The position numbers and the translations under genes are program-made. From Steroidobacter agaridevorans (GTDB lineage: Bacteria > Pseudomonadota > Gammaproteobacteria > Steroidobacterales > Steroidobacteraceae): a stretch of DNA of 64,000 nucleotides. Below, piece by piece: positions 16,976 to 25,751 of the stretch (positions are counted from its first letter, which is position 1; each line of letters opens with the position of its first letter). The stretch lies in NCBI RefSeq assembly GCF_009932555.1, contig NZ_BLJO01000001.1, positions 622,472-686,471 on the forward strand, written 5' to 3'. The notes under the pieces were generated by a model. That model had not been told where the DNA came from. It did not search any database and was given only the letters and a program-made list of their open reading frames with translations.

Positions 16976-18198
16976 TACGAATGTTCCGGTTGCTCGTGCC
17001 AGACCGCATGTCGCAGCTGCCACTCGTCGCCCTGTCGCTGCCACAGATGCGGCGAGCGGAAACGATCGACGGTGGCATGGAACTCGCTCTCGCTCAGCGA
17101 GATGTACTCGAGGAAATCCTTGAAATACTTGTTCGGGAACTCCTGGTCGTAGCGACGCACCAGCTGCACCCCTTCCTCGCGCGTGATCTTTTCGTTGCGG
17201 ATCTCCTGTGCCGCATCGTAGGTCGCGCGGCCAATGCCGAATTTCGCGAGCGTGGTGTAGTAATGGAACATGTCGATGCGATCGTCGATGCTGCTGTATT
17301 TCGAATACGTGCCCTCGGTGCGTTCGCTGTTCGCCTGAAAACCGGTGTTCTCGGCGGCGTAGTAGTAGCACTCCTGCGGATCCCACTTGAGGTAATAGCC
17401 GAGGTAGTGCACCTCCACCTTGCGCTGCTCCAGGTAGTCGGCGCTCGGCGGAATGTAGGGCGCGAAGTCGTTCAATTTGAAGCTGCTCTCGGCCAGGATG
17501 TCCTTGATGGGCTTGCCGCCGAGAACGATGTCCAGCGGGTCGCCGATCGAGAAGAACTTGCGATCCATCGTCGGGCGATAGTTCTCGTTCGGGTTGTTGC
17601 CGTACTCGGCCTGGTTCTCGCCGTACATCACCAACGGCACGCCGAACTTCGCCGCAATGAGCGGGCCGATGATTCGCTGCCCGACGATGAACGGCTGGAA
17701 CGGGTGCAACAGATTCAGGAACGCTTGCCGGGTGAGATAGCGGTGCAGCCGGCCGTTGGGCGTGAACAGGATGTTGTCCAGGCCGCCGACGTGCACCCAG
17801 TTCTCGAAATTCTTCCAGCCGATCTCCGTGTACTTGTGCGGAGCCCAGGTCACGGTCAGCGGATTCATCCCGTATTTGTATTTGAGGATGTGCGAGGTGT
17901 ACGCGCTGTCCTTGCCGCCGCTGCCCGGCACGATGACGTCGTAGCCGCCGTCGCTGCGGCGATGCTGATCCAGCAAGTCGATCAGCGCGCCTTGCCGCTT
18001 TTCCCAATCGATCTGCTTGGCCTTCACCTCGTTATAACGACAGGCGTCGCAGACGCCCTGCTCGTCGAAGCCGATGGTGGCCTTCTTCTCCTCGCGCTGA
18101 TGCTTGAACTCGACGGTCGAGCTCGGCCGCTGATTCGAGATGACGCAATGACGGCAGAACACCACCGTCTCCGGGAGTCCGAAATATGCTTTGACCAT
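16975..18198 (-). CDS. N-acetyl sugar amidotransferase, PseA/PtmG/WbuX-like (cassette A)
   Basis: The 407-residue protein has an N-terminal paired-cysteine cluster (FCRHC near 15 and VCDAC near 49-52) and the PP-loop GSGGKDSAYT (near 93). It also has the YGMNPLTVTWAPHKYTEIG and GENQAEYGNN segments that recall PseA/PtmG-type enzymes acting on nonulosonic acids. It would form the acetimidoyl amidine of a legionaminic-acid-type sugar with ammonia from the HisH/HisF pair downstream. It is flanked by a methyltransferase and the leg genes on one side and hisF on the other. Whether it acts on the free or the CMP-activated sugar is not visible. Confidence 0.88.
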   Translation of the reverse strand: MVKAYFGLPETVVFCRHCVISNQRPSSTVEFKHQREEKKATIGFDEQGVCDACRYNEVKAKQIDWEKRQGALIDLLDQHRRSDGGYDVIVPGSGGKDSAYTSHILKYKYGMNPLTVTWAPHKYTEIGWKNFENWVHVGGLDNILFTPNGRLHRYLTRQAFLNLLHPFQPFIVGQRIIGPLIAAKFGVPLVMYGENQAEYGNNPNENYRPTMDRKFFSIGDPLDIVLGGKPIKDILAESSFKLNDFAPYIPPSADYLEQRKVEVHYLGYYLKWDPQECYYYAAENTGFQANSERTEGTYSKYSSIDDRIDMFHYYTTLAKFGIGRATYDAAQEIRNEKITREEGVQLVRRYDQEFPNKYFKDFLEYISLSESEFHATVDRFRSPHLWQRQGDEWQLRHAVWHEQPEHS

Positions 18199-18205
18199 GA
18201 CTGTC

Positions 18206-19186
18206 TCAGTGGCTTTTATGCCGTCCGACGAAAAAGAATTCGGTGGCGGAGAGCACCTCGAGCCGGCATAGCTCGCGGTCGATCTCGCGCAGGTAATGGG
18301 CCAGCGATTCGTTCAACTGCTCATCGAAGCGCAGTCCGCCGATGAGCTCGTGGAAGAACGCATACCGCCAGTCGAAGCTGAGCTGTTCGAAGCGGGCCGT
18401 CAGCGCCGGATACATCTCGGCGTAGCCCGCTTCGTTGTCGTTGACCGATTGCAGGTTGCCGCCGTCGTCGGACTCATACCGCATCTCTGCAAACAATCGC
18501 TCGAACTCCCGTTCGCGCGTTGCCGCGTCCGCCGGCACCGGGTAGTCCTTGTAGAAGCCTTTCTTCGCGGAGCACAGCACGCGCAGCAGATGCACGAAAA
18601 CCGCGTTACCGCGGGTCACGCGATCGCGCACCGGCTCGTGCGCGACGATGATCCCGTCATGCTTGAGCAGCCGCGCGGCCCGGTCCAGAGTGGCGCTCTG
18701 GTCGGGGAAATGATGCAAGGCCCCGAGAAACACCACGGCGTCGAACCAGTCCTCTGGCATCGCCGGGCTCTGCTGAAAATCGCCGGCAACGTAATGCAGC
18801 GGGGCACGGCTGCTGGCGAAGGGATCCTCGGCGGCGAAACGCTCGGCGATCTGCACGCATTTCGGCGATAAATCGAGCCCGGTGACCTCGGAGCCGGCCC
18901 GGGCCAGCTCGAGCGACAAATAGCCGGGACCGCAGCCGACTTCCAGCACCTTCGGCGGTCCGTCGGCGGGGTGAGTGTGCTCATGAATGGCGGCGTTGAT
19001 GAGCTCGAACTGCTCGCCAAAGTCCAGTTGCACGTAGGCGGGACGGCGCCAGGGATTGTTGTAAAACCAGTCGCAAGGTCTGCAGGTGCGCAAGTCCGGG
19101 ATGTGGCCGTGCGCGACGCGCTCCTCGATCTGTCGATCGAAAGCATGCGCCTCGGCGGCGAGCGTAGCGTCGGATTCAGTTTGCAT
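18206..19186 (-). CDS. Class I SAM-dependent methyltransferase, O-antigen locus (PtmH-like candidate)
   Basis: The 326-residue protein carries the SAM-binding motif I VLEVGCGPGYLSLE near residue 80, an acidic VTGLDLSPKC strand (motif II) near 101 and FDAVVFLGALHHF near 148. The N-terminal part has CRPCDWFYNNPWRRP. A strong GGAGG precedes the ATG. It lies 7 bases from the amidotransferase and 27 from legG. In Campylobacter a methyltransferase (PtmH) near PtmG is linked to N-methyl-acetimidoyl legionaminic acid, so the same role is a reasonable hypothesis. O-methylation of another sugar is equally allowed by the sequence. Confidence 0.82.
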   Translation of the reverse strand: MQTESDATLAAEAHAFDRQIEERVAHGHIPDLRTCRPCDWFYNNPWRRPAYVQLDFGEQFELINAAIHEHTHPADGPPKVLEVGCGPGYLSLELARAGSEVTGLDLSPKCVQIAERFAAEDPFASSRAPLHYVAGDFQQSPAMPEDWFDAVVFLGALHHFPDQSATLDRAARLLKHDGIIVAHEPVRDRVTRGNAVFVHLLRVLCSAKKGFYKDYPVPADAATREREFERLFAEMRYESDDGGNLQSVNDNEAGYAEMYPALTARFEQLSFDWRYAFFHELIGGLRFDEQLNESLAHYLREIDRELCRLEVLSATEFFFVGRHKSH

Positions 19187-19213
19187 GGCGGACCTCCGTA
19201 CCGTGGTTTCGTG

Positions 19214-20362
19214 TTACTCAACCATCGACGTGCGGTCTACGAAATATTTCTGCGTCCGTGTCTTCCAGAACTCCGGCAATCTCAAAATGTCGTGAAATCG
19301 GGCAGCGCTATCGCCATGACCGAACAATGCCAGCGGCTCCCGCGGCATGCGCTCCCAACCGGCCAGCGCGCGCCCCACCGCTTCCGGCTCGATCGGAACG
19401 TCGGCAACCGAAGCGCAACTCACGCGGTTGTACTGTCGCGAGCCGAGATTGATCGCAGGCACGCCGAAATGCGGCGCTTCTCGGACCGCGGCGCTGGAGT
19501 TGCCGATGATGAAATCGGCGTGTCGCAACAGCGACAGGAAGTACTCGAAACGCATGGAAGGATAGACGCGGAAGTTGGCCAGGCCGCCAAAGCGTCGATA
19601 CTCCTCCAGGATGGTGTCGCTGCCATGATCGTTGTTGGGATAGATCACGACGTAGTTGCGCTTCGTCGCGATCACCTGATCCACCACGACGCCAATCTGC
19701 CGGCGCAGATCCTCGAGCTCCGAGGTGACCGGATGGAACAGCAGGATTCCATAGTTGGCGAATCCGAAATCGTAACGGCGCTTGACGGCGTCGATGCCGG
19801 GCAGCGACTGCGAGTTCATGATATCGATGTCCGGCGAGCCGACCACGTGTATGGTGTCGTCGCGCTCGCCGAGCTGAATGAGACGCGTGCGAGCGCGCTC
19901 GTTCGCCACGAAATGCAGGTGCGAGAGCTTGGAAACCGCGTGACGGATCAGCTCGTCCACCGTTCCCGAAACCTCGCCGCCTTCGATGTGGCCGGTGAGA
20001 ATGTTGTTGAGCGCGCCCACGGTCGCGCCCGCCAGCGCCTCGACCCGATCGCCGTGCACGATCAGCATATCGGGCGAAGTCTCCTTCACGTAATCCGACA
20101 AGCCGCCGATGGTCTTGGCCAGCACCTGGTCCATGCTGTCGTTGCTGTTCTGGTTGATGTACTTGTGGATGTTCTTGAATTCCGAACGCTCCACTTCCTC
20201 GCAGGTGTACCCGTACTTCGCGAGCATGTGCATTCCGGTCACGAACACGCGCACGTCGAAAGCCGGATCCGCCTGAAGCCGCAGCATCAGGGATTTCAGC
20301 TTGCCGAAGTCGGCTCGCGTCCCGGTGAGGAACACGACTTTGCGCGCAGCCGCATCCGTCAT
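19214..20362 (-). CDS. legG: UDP-sugar hydrolysing 2-epimerase, NeuC/LegG-like
   Basis: The 382-residue WecB/NeuC-family enzyme has the hydrolysing-type N-terminus VVFLTGTRADFGKLKS, GDRVEALAG near 105 and HIEGGEVSGTVDE near 124, the last typical of NeuC/LegG rather than WecB. It would release 2,4-diacetamido-2,4,6-trideoxy-mannose (or ManNAc) from its UDP precursor with inversion at C2, giving the substrate for the synthase encoded upstream. The ATG overlaps the legI stop (ATGA), so the legF-legI-legG module is tightly coupled. Confidence 0.9.
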   Translation of the reverse strand: MTDAAARKVVFLTGTRADFGKLKSLMLRLQADPAFDVRVFVTGMHMLAKYGYTCEEVERSEFKNIHKYINQNSNDSMDQVLAKTIGGLSDYVKETSPDMLIVHGDRVEALAGATVGALNNILTGHIEGGEVSGTVDELIRHAVSKLSHLHFVANERARTRLIQLGERDDTIHVVGSPDIDIMNSQSLPGIDAVKRRYDFGFANYGILLFHPVTSELEDLRRQIGVVVDQVIATKRNYVVIYPNNDHGSDTILEEYRRFGGLANFRVYPSMRFEYFLSLLRHADFIIGNSSAAVREAPHFGVPAINLGSRQYNRVSCASVADVPIEPEAVGRALAGWERMPREPLALFGHGDSAARFHDILRLPEFWKTRTQKYFVDRTSMVE

Positions 20363-21408
20363 GCCGACGTTCCCCCCAGGTGACCCTTGGTCAGGCGCGC
20401 GCCGCGCCGGATCGGCTGGAGCACCGGCTTGCCGAGCAGCGAGTCGTAGTCGAGCGCGGAAAAGTCACCGCCGCCGGGGCGCCTGACCCAGATGTTCTCC
20501 TCACTGAGTTTCTGACCGGCCGCGATGTCCTGCGTGGCGACGACCGATGCGAATGCGAATGCCATCGTCGGCGCCTCCGCCTCGACCGGGCCCTTGCTGC
20601 CGCCACGGGCCGCGAAAATGAGCTTCGAGCCCTGCACCAGGTCGGTCAGCGCCGCGGGATCCATGGAGCAAACGATGTCCGGACCCGGGCGATCCATGCG
20701 ATCGGTAAAATGCCGCTCGAGCACGCGGGCGCCGAGCGCCACCGAGCCGAGGCAGGCGTGGTTGCTGACCGTATGATCGGACAGGCCGATGACGGCATCC
20801 GGGAACGCCTCCTTGAGCTGCATCATCGCGCCGAGCCGTACGAGCTCCGGAGGCGTGGGATAGACATTCGTACAATGCAGCAGCGCGAAGGGCACGCCGG
20901 CGGCGCGCAGAATTTCGACAGACGGTCGCACGCTCTCGATCGAGTTCATTCCGGTGCTGAGAATGACCGGTTTGCCGCAACGTGCGATCAGCTTGACCAG
21001 CGGATAGTTGTTACATTCGCCCGAGCCGATCTTGTATGCGGGAACATCGAAGCGCGCCAGCCTCAGCGCAGCGGCCCGCGAGAATGGCGTGCTGATGAAA
21101 ATGGCGCCGCGCGACTGCACGTGTTGCATCAACTTCAGCTCGTCCTGCTCCGACAGCGCGCAGCGCTCCATGATCTCGTAGATGGAGACATCGGCATTGC
21201 CGGGTATGACCGACTTCGCCTCGTCCGACATCTCGTCTTCGACCACGTGCGTCTGATGCTTGATGATTTCGCCACCCGCATCGATGGCCGCATCCGCCAT
21301 CTCGATGGCGGTCGCGAGGCTCCCTTCGTGATTGATACCGATCTCGGCGATCACCACCGGGGGATGGTCGTCGCCGATCATGCGATTGCCGATACGAAAC
21401 TCAGCCAT
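20359..21408 (-). CDS. legI: N,N'-diacetyllegionaminate/N-acetylneuraminate synthase, LegI/NeuB
   Basis: This PEP-condensing TIM-barrel enzyme (349 residues) has VVIAEIGINHEGSL near 18, KHQTHVVEDEMSDEAKSVIPG near 50, YKIGSGECNNYPL near 127 and STGMNSIES near 151. A SAF/antifreeze-like domain occupies the last ~60 residues (AGQKLSEENIWVRRPG). The HQTH..EDEMS signature and the absence of typical sialate-synthase wording at the same place favour the legionaminate type over sialic acid. It uses PEP and the hexose released by LegG. The ATG at 21408 overlaps the end of legF by 8 bases. Confidence 0.92.
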   Translation of the reverse strand: MAEFRIGNRMIGDDHPPVVIAEIGINHEGSLATAIEMADAAIDAGGEIIKHQTHVVEDEMSDEAKSVIPGNADVSIYEIMERCALSEQDELKLMQHVQSRGAIFISTPFSRAAALRLARFDVPAYKIGSGECNNYPLVKLIARCGKPVILSTGMNSIESVRPSVEILRAAGVPFALLHCTNVYPTPPELVRLGAMMQLKEAFPDAVIGLSDHTVSNHACLGSVALGARVLERHFTDRMDRPGPDIVCSMDPAALTDLVQGSKLIFAARGGSKGPVEAEAPTMAFAFASVVATQDIAAGQKLSEENIWVRRPGGGDFSALDYDSLLGKPVLQPIRRGARLTKGHLGGTSA

Positions 21409-22108
21409 GTCTGTCTCCCAGAATCCGCTCGACCCGCTGCAGGTCGTCCGGCGTGTCTATATCGATGCTGTCGGCCGCGCTCATGACGTAGGGCACGCTG
21501 CCGTTCGAGGGAAATCCATCGCGCGATAAAAAGTCGCTTACCGCGAAAATGTAGATGGCCCCGTTCGGCAGGAACGTCGGCGGCAAATCCTGTCGGCGCG
21601 CATTGGACAAGCGCTCGTCGAACAACGACCGCAGTCGCTGCCGCTCATCGAGGCCGAACGCCTTGAAGGGCGATTTCTCCAGTTCGACCACACTCATGAG
21701 CGTGGTGGCGCCGTGCCGTGCGAGCAGCTCGAACGCCGCGTCGAGGTGCTGTGCATCGCGCAGCGGCGAGGTCGGCTGCAGATACACGATCAGAGGATCG
21801 CGAGCTCGCAGTTCCGCTGGCAGGGTCTCAATGAAATGCCGCACGACCTCGATGGCCGACGCCGCGTCCGTTGCAAATGCCGGCGGCCGTTCGACGGCGC
21901 GGGCGTCCAGGCGCCGTGCGACCTCGAGGATTTCGGCATCGTCCGAAGAAACGTAGCTCGCATCGATGGCCGCGCAATCCACAGCAGCTCGCACCGTGTA
22001 CTCCAGCAACGGCCGGCCGCACAGGACAGCAAGGTTCTTGCGCGGCACACCCTTGGAGCCGCCGCGGGCCGGGATGAGCGCCAGAACGGGATGTGAATCG
22101 CGGAACAC
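21401..22108 (-). CDS. legF: CMP-nonulosonate cytidylyltransferase, LegF/NeuA
   Basis: The 235-residue nucleotidyltransferase begins with LALIPARGGSKGVPRKN (CTP-binding loop) and has VSSDDAEIL near 54, QPTSPLR near 112 and a late DSIDIDTPDDL with the metal-binding acids. It activates the nonulosonic acid made by LegI as a CMP sugar. The start is a GTG, since no ATG precedes the conserved loop. It follows the aminotransferase gene by 16 bases and overlaps legI. Whether the sugar is legionaminic acid or a relative depends on the missing early pathway genes. Confidence 0.9.
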   Translation of the reverse strand: MFRDSHPVLALIPARGGSKGVPRKNLAVLCGRPLLEYTVRAAVDCAAIDASYVSSDDAEILEVARRLDARAVERPPAFATDAASAIEVVRHFIETLPAELRARDPLIVYLQPTSPLRDAQHLDAAFELLARHGATTLMSVVELEKSPFKAFGLDERQRLRSLFDERLSNARRQDLPPTFLPNGAIYIFAVSDFLSRDGFPSNGSVPYVMSAADSIDIDTPDDLQRVERILGDRHG

Positions 22109-22124
22109 GAGCTGCGTCCAGATC

Positions 22125-23246
22125 TCAGACGAACGACTTGAGCGCGTCGGCCACGGCGCGAATCTGCGCCGCTGTCATCTCTGGAAATATCGGCAGCGAC
22201 AGCACGCGCGACTGATTGCGATACGCAACCGGGAAATCCGCGGGCTGGTGGCCCAAGTAACGGTAGGCCGGCAGGAACGGCAAGGCAACCGGATAGTTGA
22301 TCACCGTCTGAATGCCGCGTGACGAGAGATGTTTGGCGAGCTCGTCGCGCAACTCGTGACGGACCACATACAAGTGGTAGACGTGCTCGCGGCCATTCGC
22401 GACGGACGGCAAGCCCAACCCGGCCACTCCCGCCAACAACCGCCCGTACTCCGCCGCGATTTCCTGACGACGCGTCGTCCAACCCGCCAGATGCGGCAGC
22501 TTGACGCTGAGCACGGCCGCCTGCAGACCGTCGAGGCGGCTGTTGATGCCTTCGACCTGATGATCGCCTTTCACCAACCCACCGTGCCTGGCGATCATCG
22601 CCATGCGCCCGGCGAGCGCGGCATCGTCCGTCAGCACGGCGCCGGCGTCGCCCATCGCCCCGAGATTCTTCCCCGGGTAGAACGAGAACGACGCAGCCGC
22701 CCCGAACGTGCCGATCATGCGTCCCTTGTACCGGGCCAGGTGTGCCTGCGCGCAATCTTCCAGGACCCACAGCTTGTGTTTGGCGGCAATCGCCATGATC
22801 GGATCCATGTCGGCGGGCTGCCCATACAGATGGACCGGGATGATGCCGACGGTGCGAGGCGTGATCTTCGCTTCGATCTGCGCCGGATCGATCGTGTAGG
22901 TGTCGTCCGTGTCGCAGAAGACCACCTTGCCGCCCGCCTGGGTGACGGTTTCGCTGGTCGAAATCCACGTGTGCGCGGGAACGATCACCTCGTCTCCGGG
23001 CTTTACGCCGAAGGCGCGCATGGCGATGTACAGCGAATCCGTGCCGTTCGCGCACGAGACGCAATGTTTCATGCCGATGGCCGCCGCGAATTCCTCCTCG
23101 AATTTCTGCACGAAGGGACCGCGGATGAACGCGCTGGTACGGATGACCTCGCTCAATGCGTGATCGATCTGGTCCTTGATGCTCAGATACTGGGAATGAA
23201 GGTCCGCGAACGGAACCGTCGTCGCGACGCTGCTACTGCCGGCCAT
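22125..23246 (-). CDS. DegT/DnrJ/EryC1-type PLP sugar aminotransferase
   Basis: This PLP enzyme of 373 residues has VPFADLHSQYLSIK at the N-terminus, SCANGTDSLYIA near 65, VPAHTWISTSET near 90, WVLEDCAQAHLA near 160 and the Schiff-base lysine in SFYPGKNLGAMGDAG near 187. It is placed after an oxidoreductase and a hexapeptide acyltransferase, the order of WbpB-WbpE/D-type sets making 3-amino uronic acids. A LegC-type 4-amination for the nonulosonate pathway next door is the main alternative. The ATG at 23246 overlaps the acyltransferase gene by 14 bases; the open frame upstream of it is non-coding overlap. Confidence 0.85.
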   Translation of the reverse strand: MAGSSSVATTVPFADLHSQYLSIKDQIDHALSEVIRTSAFIRGPFVQKFEEEFAAAIGMKHCVSCANGTDSLYIAMRAFGVKPGDEVIVPAHTWISTSETVTQAGGKVVFCDTDDTYTIDPAQIEAKITPRTVGIIPVHLYGQPADMDPIMAIAAKHKLWVLEDCAQAHLARYKGRMIGTFGAAASFSFYPGKNLGAMGDAGAVLTDDAALAGRMAMIARHGGLVKGDHQVEGINSRLDGLQAAVLSVKLPHLAGWTTRRQEIAAEYGRLLAGVAGLGLPSVANGREHVYHLYVVRHELRDELAKHLSSRGIQTVINYPVALPFLPAYRYLGHQPADFPVAYRNQSRVLSLPIFPEMTAAQIRAVADALKSFV

Positions 23247-23736
23247 GTTTCTCTCTCTTGGAAGGATCGGCGTCCAGCCGGCGCAACAGGCGGGCGGGAT
23301 TGCCGACGTAAAATCCCGGTACATCGATATCTTTGGTGACGACCGCGCCGGCGCCTATGACAACGTCGTCGCAGACCGACACGGGCATGATGGTGGCGTT
23401 GGAGCCGATGGACACGCGCGAGCCGATGCGCGTCGACTTCCACAGCTCACGCCGTCCCTTCGCCGGCCCACCGGTGGCGAACGGATCGTTGATGAACATC
23501 ACGCCGTGCGCGATGACGCAGTCTTCACCGATCTCGACCAGCTCGCACACGAACGAGTGCGATTGAATTCGCGTCCTGGCGCCCACGCGCACGCCGCGTT
23601 GAATCTCCACGAACGGCCCGACGAACACGCCGTCGCCGAGCGCGCAGCCGTAGACGTTCGCCGGCTCGACGATCGTGACGTTCTCGCCCGCCTGCACATC
23701 GACAATCGCGGCCCGCTTGAGGTTGATGCCGGTCAC
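23233..23736 (-). CDS. Hexapeptide-repeat (left-handed beta-helix) acyltransferase, WbpD-like
   Basis: The 167-residue protein is built of isoleucine/valine hexapeptide turns (GDGVFVG, GARTRIQS, GEDCVIAHGV, GSRVSIGSNATI, CDDVVIGAGAVVTKDID). The catalytic His is probably in FINDPF/IAHGV, and the closing motif is VPGFYVGNPARLL. It would N-acetylate the amino sugar made by the neighbouring aminotransferase. I chose the GTG at 23736 because it forms a GTGA overlap with the oxidoreductase stop; a GTG seven codons earlier is possible. It lacks the N-terminal Rossmann domain of PglD/NeuD-type acetyltransferases. Confidence 0.85.
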   Translation of the reverse strand: MTGINLKRAAIVDVQAGENVTIVEPANVYGCALGDGVFVGPFVEIQRGVRVGARTRIQSHSFVCELVEIGEDCVIAHGVMFINDPFATGGPAKGRRELWKSTRIGSRVSIGSNATIMPVSVCDDVVIGAGAVVTKDIDVPGFYVGNPARLLRRLDADPSKREKHGRQ

Positions 23737-24794
23737 GAACGCGCTCCGAGGCGACACAGCTGCGGCCGGAAGCGCAGCGCCACTTCGCGGCCGGTCTCCA
23801 CCGACTCGTAGATCGCGCTGATCAGCTCCAGGCTCTTGCGGCCCTCGAGGCCGTCGACCAGATGCTGCTTGTTGTTACGAATGCAGTCGACGACGTGCTC
23901 GTAATAGGCCTGGTGGCCGAAGCCGTAAACATTCGGCGGATTGACCGAATACTTCTGCATGACCTGCGCGTCGTCGTCGACCGGCTTGGCGAAGTTCCAC
24001 ACCTTCATTTCGTTGACCGCGAAACCGCCGATCTCGACCGTGCCCTGCTCGCCGAGAATCGAGATCGATCCTTCCAGGTCCTTGGGCCGCACTGCAGTGG
24101 TCGCCTCGATGATGCCGAGTGCGCCATTGCGGAAGCGCAACACCACGATCGCGGTGTCTTCAGCCTCGATGTTGACCAGCGCGGTGGTCGCCTTGGCGAA
24201 CACGCTGTCCACCTCGCCCATCATCCACTCGAGCAAATCCACGTGATGACTGGCCTGGTTGCTCAGCACGCCGCCGTCCAGCGCCCAGGTGCCGCGCCAG
24301 GGGTCCTGATCGTAATAGGCCTGCGTGCGACACCAGCGCACTCGCACCGTACCGAGCACGAGTCGTCCGAAGCGCTGCCCTTCGAGCGCTTCCCGCAGCT
24401 TCACCACGGGCACGTTGAAACGGTTCTGCTTGACGACGAACAGACGCACGCCGGCCTTGTCGCAAGCACGGATCATCGCGTCGGCGTCATCGAGCGTGAG
24501 CGCCATCGGCTTCTCGACGATGATGTTGCGTCCATAGGGCGCCAGCGCGATGACGTGCTTGGCGTGATTGCCGCTCTCGGTCAGCACCACGACCACGTCG
24601 CACGGCACGCTCTTCATCATTTCGTGCATGTCGTGGAAGTGCGGCACATCGAACTGCTTGCCGATCTTCTCGGCCTTGCCCGGATTGATGTCGCAGACAG
24701 CGGCGAGCTGCGCGTGGGCGATCTGGTTCTGACCGAGCAGCTCGGCATGCCTCTTGGCGATCCGACCGCAGCCGACAAGCGAAAATTTCAACAT
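23733..24794 (-). CDS. Gfo/Idh/MocA family sugar oxidoreductase
   Basis: This NAD(P)-dependent oxidoreductase of 353 residues has the Rossmann motif VGCGRIAKRH (near 8) and the family signature NIIVEKPMALT (EKP near 94). The C-terminal beta-sheet domain has the WRGTWALDGGVLSNQASHHVDL segment with the conserved DGG and HxxD. With the acyltransferase and aminotransferase it could form a WbpB-like set oxidising C3 of UDP-GlcNAc-uronic acid. It does not start with the GAAGYIAPRHM-type sequence of P. aeruginosa WbpB, so a PtmF-like role in the nonulosonate pathway is also open. Between this gene and wzz lie 48 bases with no other feature. Confidence 0.85.
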   Translation of the reverse strand: MLKFSLVGCGRIAKRHAELLGQNQIAHAQLAAVCDINPGKAEKIGKQFDVPHFHDMHEMMKSVPCDVVVVLTESGNHAKHVIALAPYGRNIIVEKPMALTLDDADAMIRACDKAGVRLFVVKQNRFNVPVVKLREALEGQRFGRLVLGTVRVRWCRTQAYYDQDPWRGTWALDGGVLSNQASHHVDLLEWMMGEVDSVFAKATTALVNIEAEDTAIVVLRFRNGALGIIEATTAVRPKDLEGSISILGEQGTVEIGGFAVNEMKVWNFAKPVDDDAQVMQKYSVNPPNVYGFGHQAYYEHVVDCIRNNKQHLVDGLEGRKSLELISAIYESVETGREVALRFRPQLCRLGARS

Positions 24795-24842
24795 CTTTTC
24801 ATCCTTTCTAGATTCGATACGCCTCGAGCGACTCGCGTCCGC

Positions 24843-25751
24843 CTACGCGCCCACGGCGCGCCTGGGAGGCGCATAAACCCAGAACAGGATCAGCACGCCT
24901 ACGACGCCGAGCGCGAGTCCGATCACGGGCCCTGCCACCAGCAGCAACAGTTTCTTCGGCTTGATCGGATCGTCCGCGTCGGGCGGCAGGGCCTTGTCGA
25001 CGACGCGGAATGCATATTCCGGCGTCACGTTCGCCAGCATTCGTTGTTTGATCTGAGTCTCGATCAGGCGATTGATCGCATCGCGCGTGGCGACCGTCGT
25101 CGTGGTCTTGAGCTCGGTCTCGAGATATCCGACCGAAGCGTTGGTCCTTTCGATGGCGCGCGCACGCATCTCGGCGTTCAAGCGCTGCACGAGCTCGTTG
25201 GCCCACTGCGCCGCGAGCTCCCGGTCGCGCCAGTCCACATTCACGGTCACCAGATTGGTTTTCTTGTCGCGAAAGATGCTACGCACGCGCTTGTCGAAGT
25301 ATTTGTAGGCTTGCGCTGGCGTCGGCGGCGCTTCGATGTCCGTCCGCCACGTGCCGGTCTGCTTGTCCCACAACTTCGGGAACAGGATCGGCATCAGCTG
25401 CAGATCCCGGATGAACGCGTCGGTGAACTGCCGCGACCGGAGCACTGCGAGCGCCTCTTCGGTCGCGGAGCCATCCGCGCCGACGCTGATACCCGCAAGC
25501 GAGGCAAGCCCGCCGAGCTGCCCGAGCGCGCTGCCCAGGCCGCCGCTCATTCCGGCGACTTCCGAGTCCGCGGCCGTGAGGACCACCGACCCTCTGTAAA
25601 CTGGCGTGCTGAGAAACGCCATCGCCGAGGTCAACGCAGTACAGACGACGACGCTGGCGAGGATCCACATCCAGCGCGTCCTCAATCGCGCAAGCAACTC
25701 GCGGATGTCGATGAACTCCTCATCGTAGGCCTGCGCCACGGTTGCGTTCAC
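24843..25751 (-). CDS. wzz: Chain-length determinant protein, Wzz family
   Basis: The inner-membrane co-polymerase has two membrane segments, near residues 27-48 and 273-295. The periplasmic region between them is mostly helical, and the proline-rich [14 protein letters not shown] stretch before the second segment is characteristic of Wzz. At 302 residues it is in the range of O-antigen Wzz proteins and has no cytoplasmic tyrosine kinase domain. It would set the number of repeat units added by Wzy. The GTG start overlaps the MarR-type gene stop (GTGA). Confidence 0.9.
   Translation of the reverse strand: MNATVAQAYDEEFIDIRELLARLRTRWMWILASVVVCTALTSAMAFLSTPVYRGSVVLTAADSEVAGMSGGLGSALGQLGGLASLAGISVGADGSATEEALAVLRSRQFTDAFIRDLQLMPILFPKLWDKQTGTWRTDIEAPPTPAQAYKYFDKRVRSIFRDKKTNLVTVNVDWRDRELAAQWANELVQRLNAEMRARAIERTNASVGYLETELKTTTTVATRDAINRLIETQIKQRMLANVTPEYAFRVVDKALPPDADDPIKPKKLLLLVAGPVIGLALGVVGVLILFWVYAPPRRAVGA

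Noticed and set aside
16211-18007. A nearly 600-residue open frame that appears to fuse an unknown N-terminal domain to the HisF-like protein
   Set aside because: The first 344 residues are an unused frame inside the amidotransferase gene, arginine-rich and without homology signals. The HisF-like protein starts cleanly at 16975 with a TAATG overlap.
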